Shown here: positions 15,812-16,064 of the stretch, in pieces
How positions within the stretch are numbered: the first letter of the stretch is position 1
Layout: the number at the start of each line of letters is the position of its first letter
DNA from: GCA-2701705 sp036163455
GTDB taxonomy: Bacteria; Pseudomonadota; Gammaproteobacteria; GCA-002705445; GCA-002716945
Length of the DNA: 16,064 bases
Assembly (NCBI GenBank): GCA_036163455.1
Contig: JAYZKL010000044.1
Span: 1-16,064, forward strand
Reading direction: 5' to 3'
Program-made: the position numbers and the translations under genes
Notes under the pieces: model-generated
The model's database searches: none
What the model was told of the DNA's origin: nothing
What the model saw: the letters and a program-made list of their open reading frames with translations, nothing else

Positions 15812-16064
15812 CTAAAAACTAGTAGTTACTCCAAGATAGAAAGATCTACCTTCTGAATTATAATTATGTGCCTTTCTATGTTTTTTATCAAACAAATTAT
15901 TAACCTTCAATGATAAGTCATACTGATCTATTTTTCTGTTATATATGGCATTAAAGAGAAGATAACTTCCTAACTTATGATTATCGTAAATTGAATTGTC
16001 TCTTTCTCCCTCTCCAATGAAAATTATGCCGGCGTTATCATTAGGGTTTATTTGATAAAGAATC
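15812..16064 (-). CDS. TonB-dependent outer-membrane receptor, C-terminal 83 residues, BtuB-like
   Basis: Read on the minus strand the frame is open from the window edge to TAG at 15812-15814. It gives the last beta strands of a TonB-dependent receptor: LGSYLLFNAIYNRKIDQYD, then LSLKVNNLFDKKHRK, NYNSEGRSFYLGV and a terminal TTSF ending in phenylalanine, the outer-membrane assembly signal. The NNLFDK motif followed by a short loop with Y-N-x-x-GR is like the end of BtuB, the vitamin B12 receptor, but other ligands are possible. The plug domain, signal peptide and any upstream riboswitch lie outside the window. It is directly followed by the DUF6580-like gene. Confidence 0.85.
   Translation of the reverse strand, partial: ILYQINPNDNAGIIFIGEGERDNSIYDNHKLGSYLLFNAIYNRKIDQYDLSLKVNNLFDKKHRKAHNYNSEGRSFYLGVTTSF

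Overview
The window comes from an AT-rich (roughly 30% GC by eye) gammaproteobacterium. The evidence is the gene order around lptB-rpoN-ptsN-rapZ, an NrdA with two ATP-cone regions as in Pseudomonas, LPS/Kdo and Mla genes of a diderm envelope, and a TonB-dependent receptor. Very short gaps, many ATGA stop/start overlaps and low GC suggest a streamlined, probably marine, lineage. A SAR86-like origin is a guess; no marker gene here settles it.

Region 1 (1-9464) is one tightly packed plus-strand block. It holds the 3' end of mlaA, a CaCA-type exchanger (yrbG), kdsD, kdsC, lptC, lptB, rpoN, ptsN, rapZ, a mannose-family EIIA, ptsH and ptsI. It combines Kdo synthesis and LPS export with sigma-54 and a phosphotransfer chain (EI, HPr, EIIA-Man, EIIA-Ntr) that has no sugar permease in view and is therefore probably regulatory. 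mgtE (9539-10906) follows after 74 bases and ends the block at a probable weak terminator. Compared with the usual arrangements, three genes are absent from their customary places: lptA (between lptC and lptB), hpf (between rpoN and ptsN) and hprK (between ptsN and rapZ). The lptC product carries an extra C-terminal segment that looks like the end of LptA.

Region 2 (10907-15280) is the class Ia ribonucleotide reductase operon: a regulatory gap with two NrdR boxes 32 bp apart, a promoter wrapped around the second box and DnaA-box-like sites, then nrdA, a 56-residue single-pass membrane protein of unknown function, and nrdB.

Region 3 (15277-16064) is on the minus strand: the 3' end of a TonB-dependent receptor (BtuB-like) and a DUF6580-like membrane protein one base downstream of it, probably a vitamin (perhaps cobalamin) uptake pair. 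Its last gene converges on nrdB with a 4-base overlap. No tRNA, rRNA, CRISPR, insertion sequence or prophage signature was seen.
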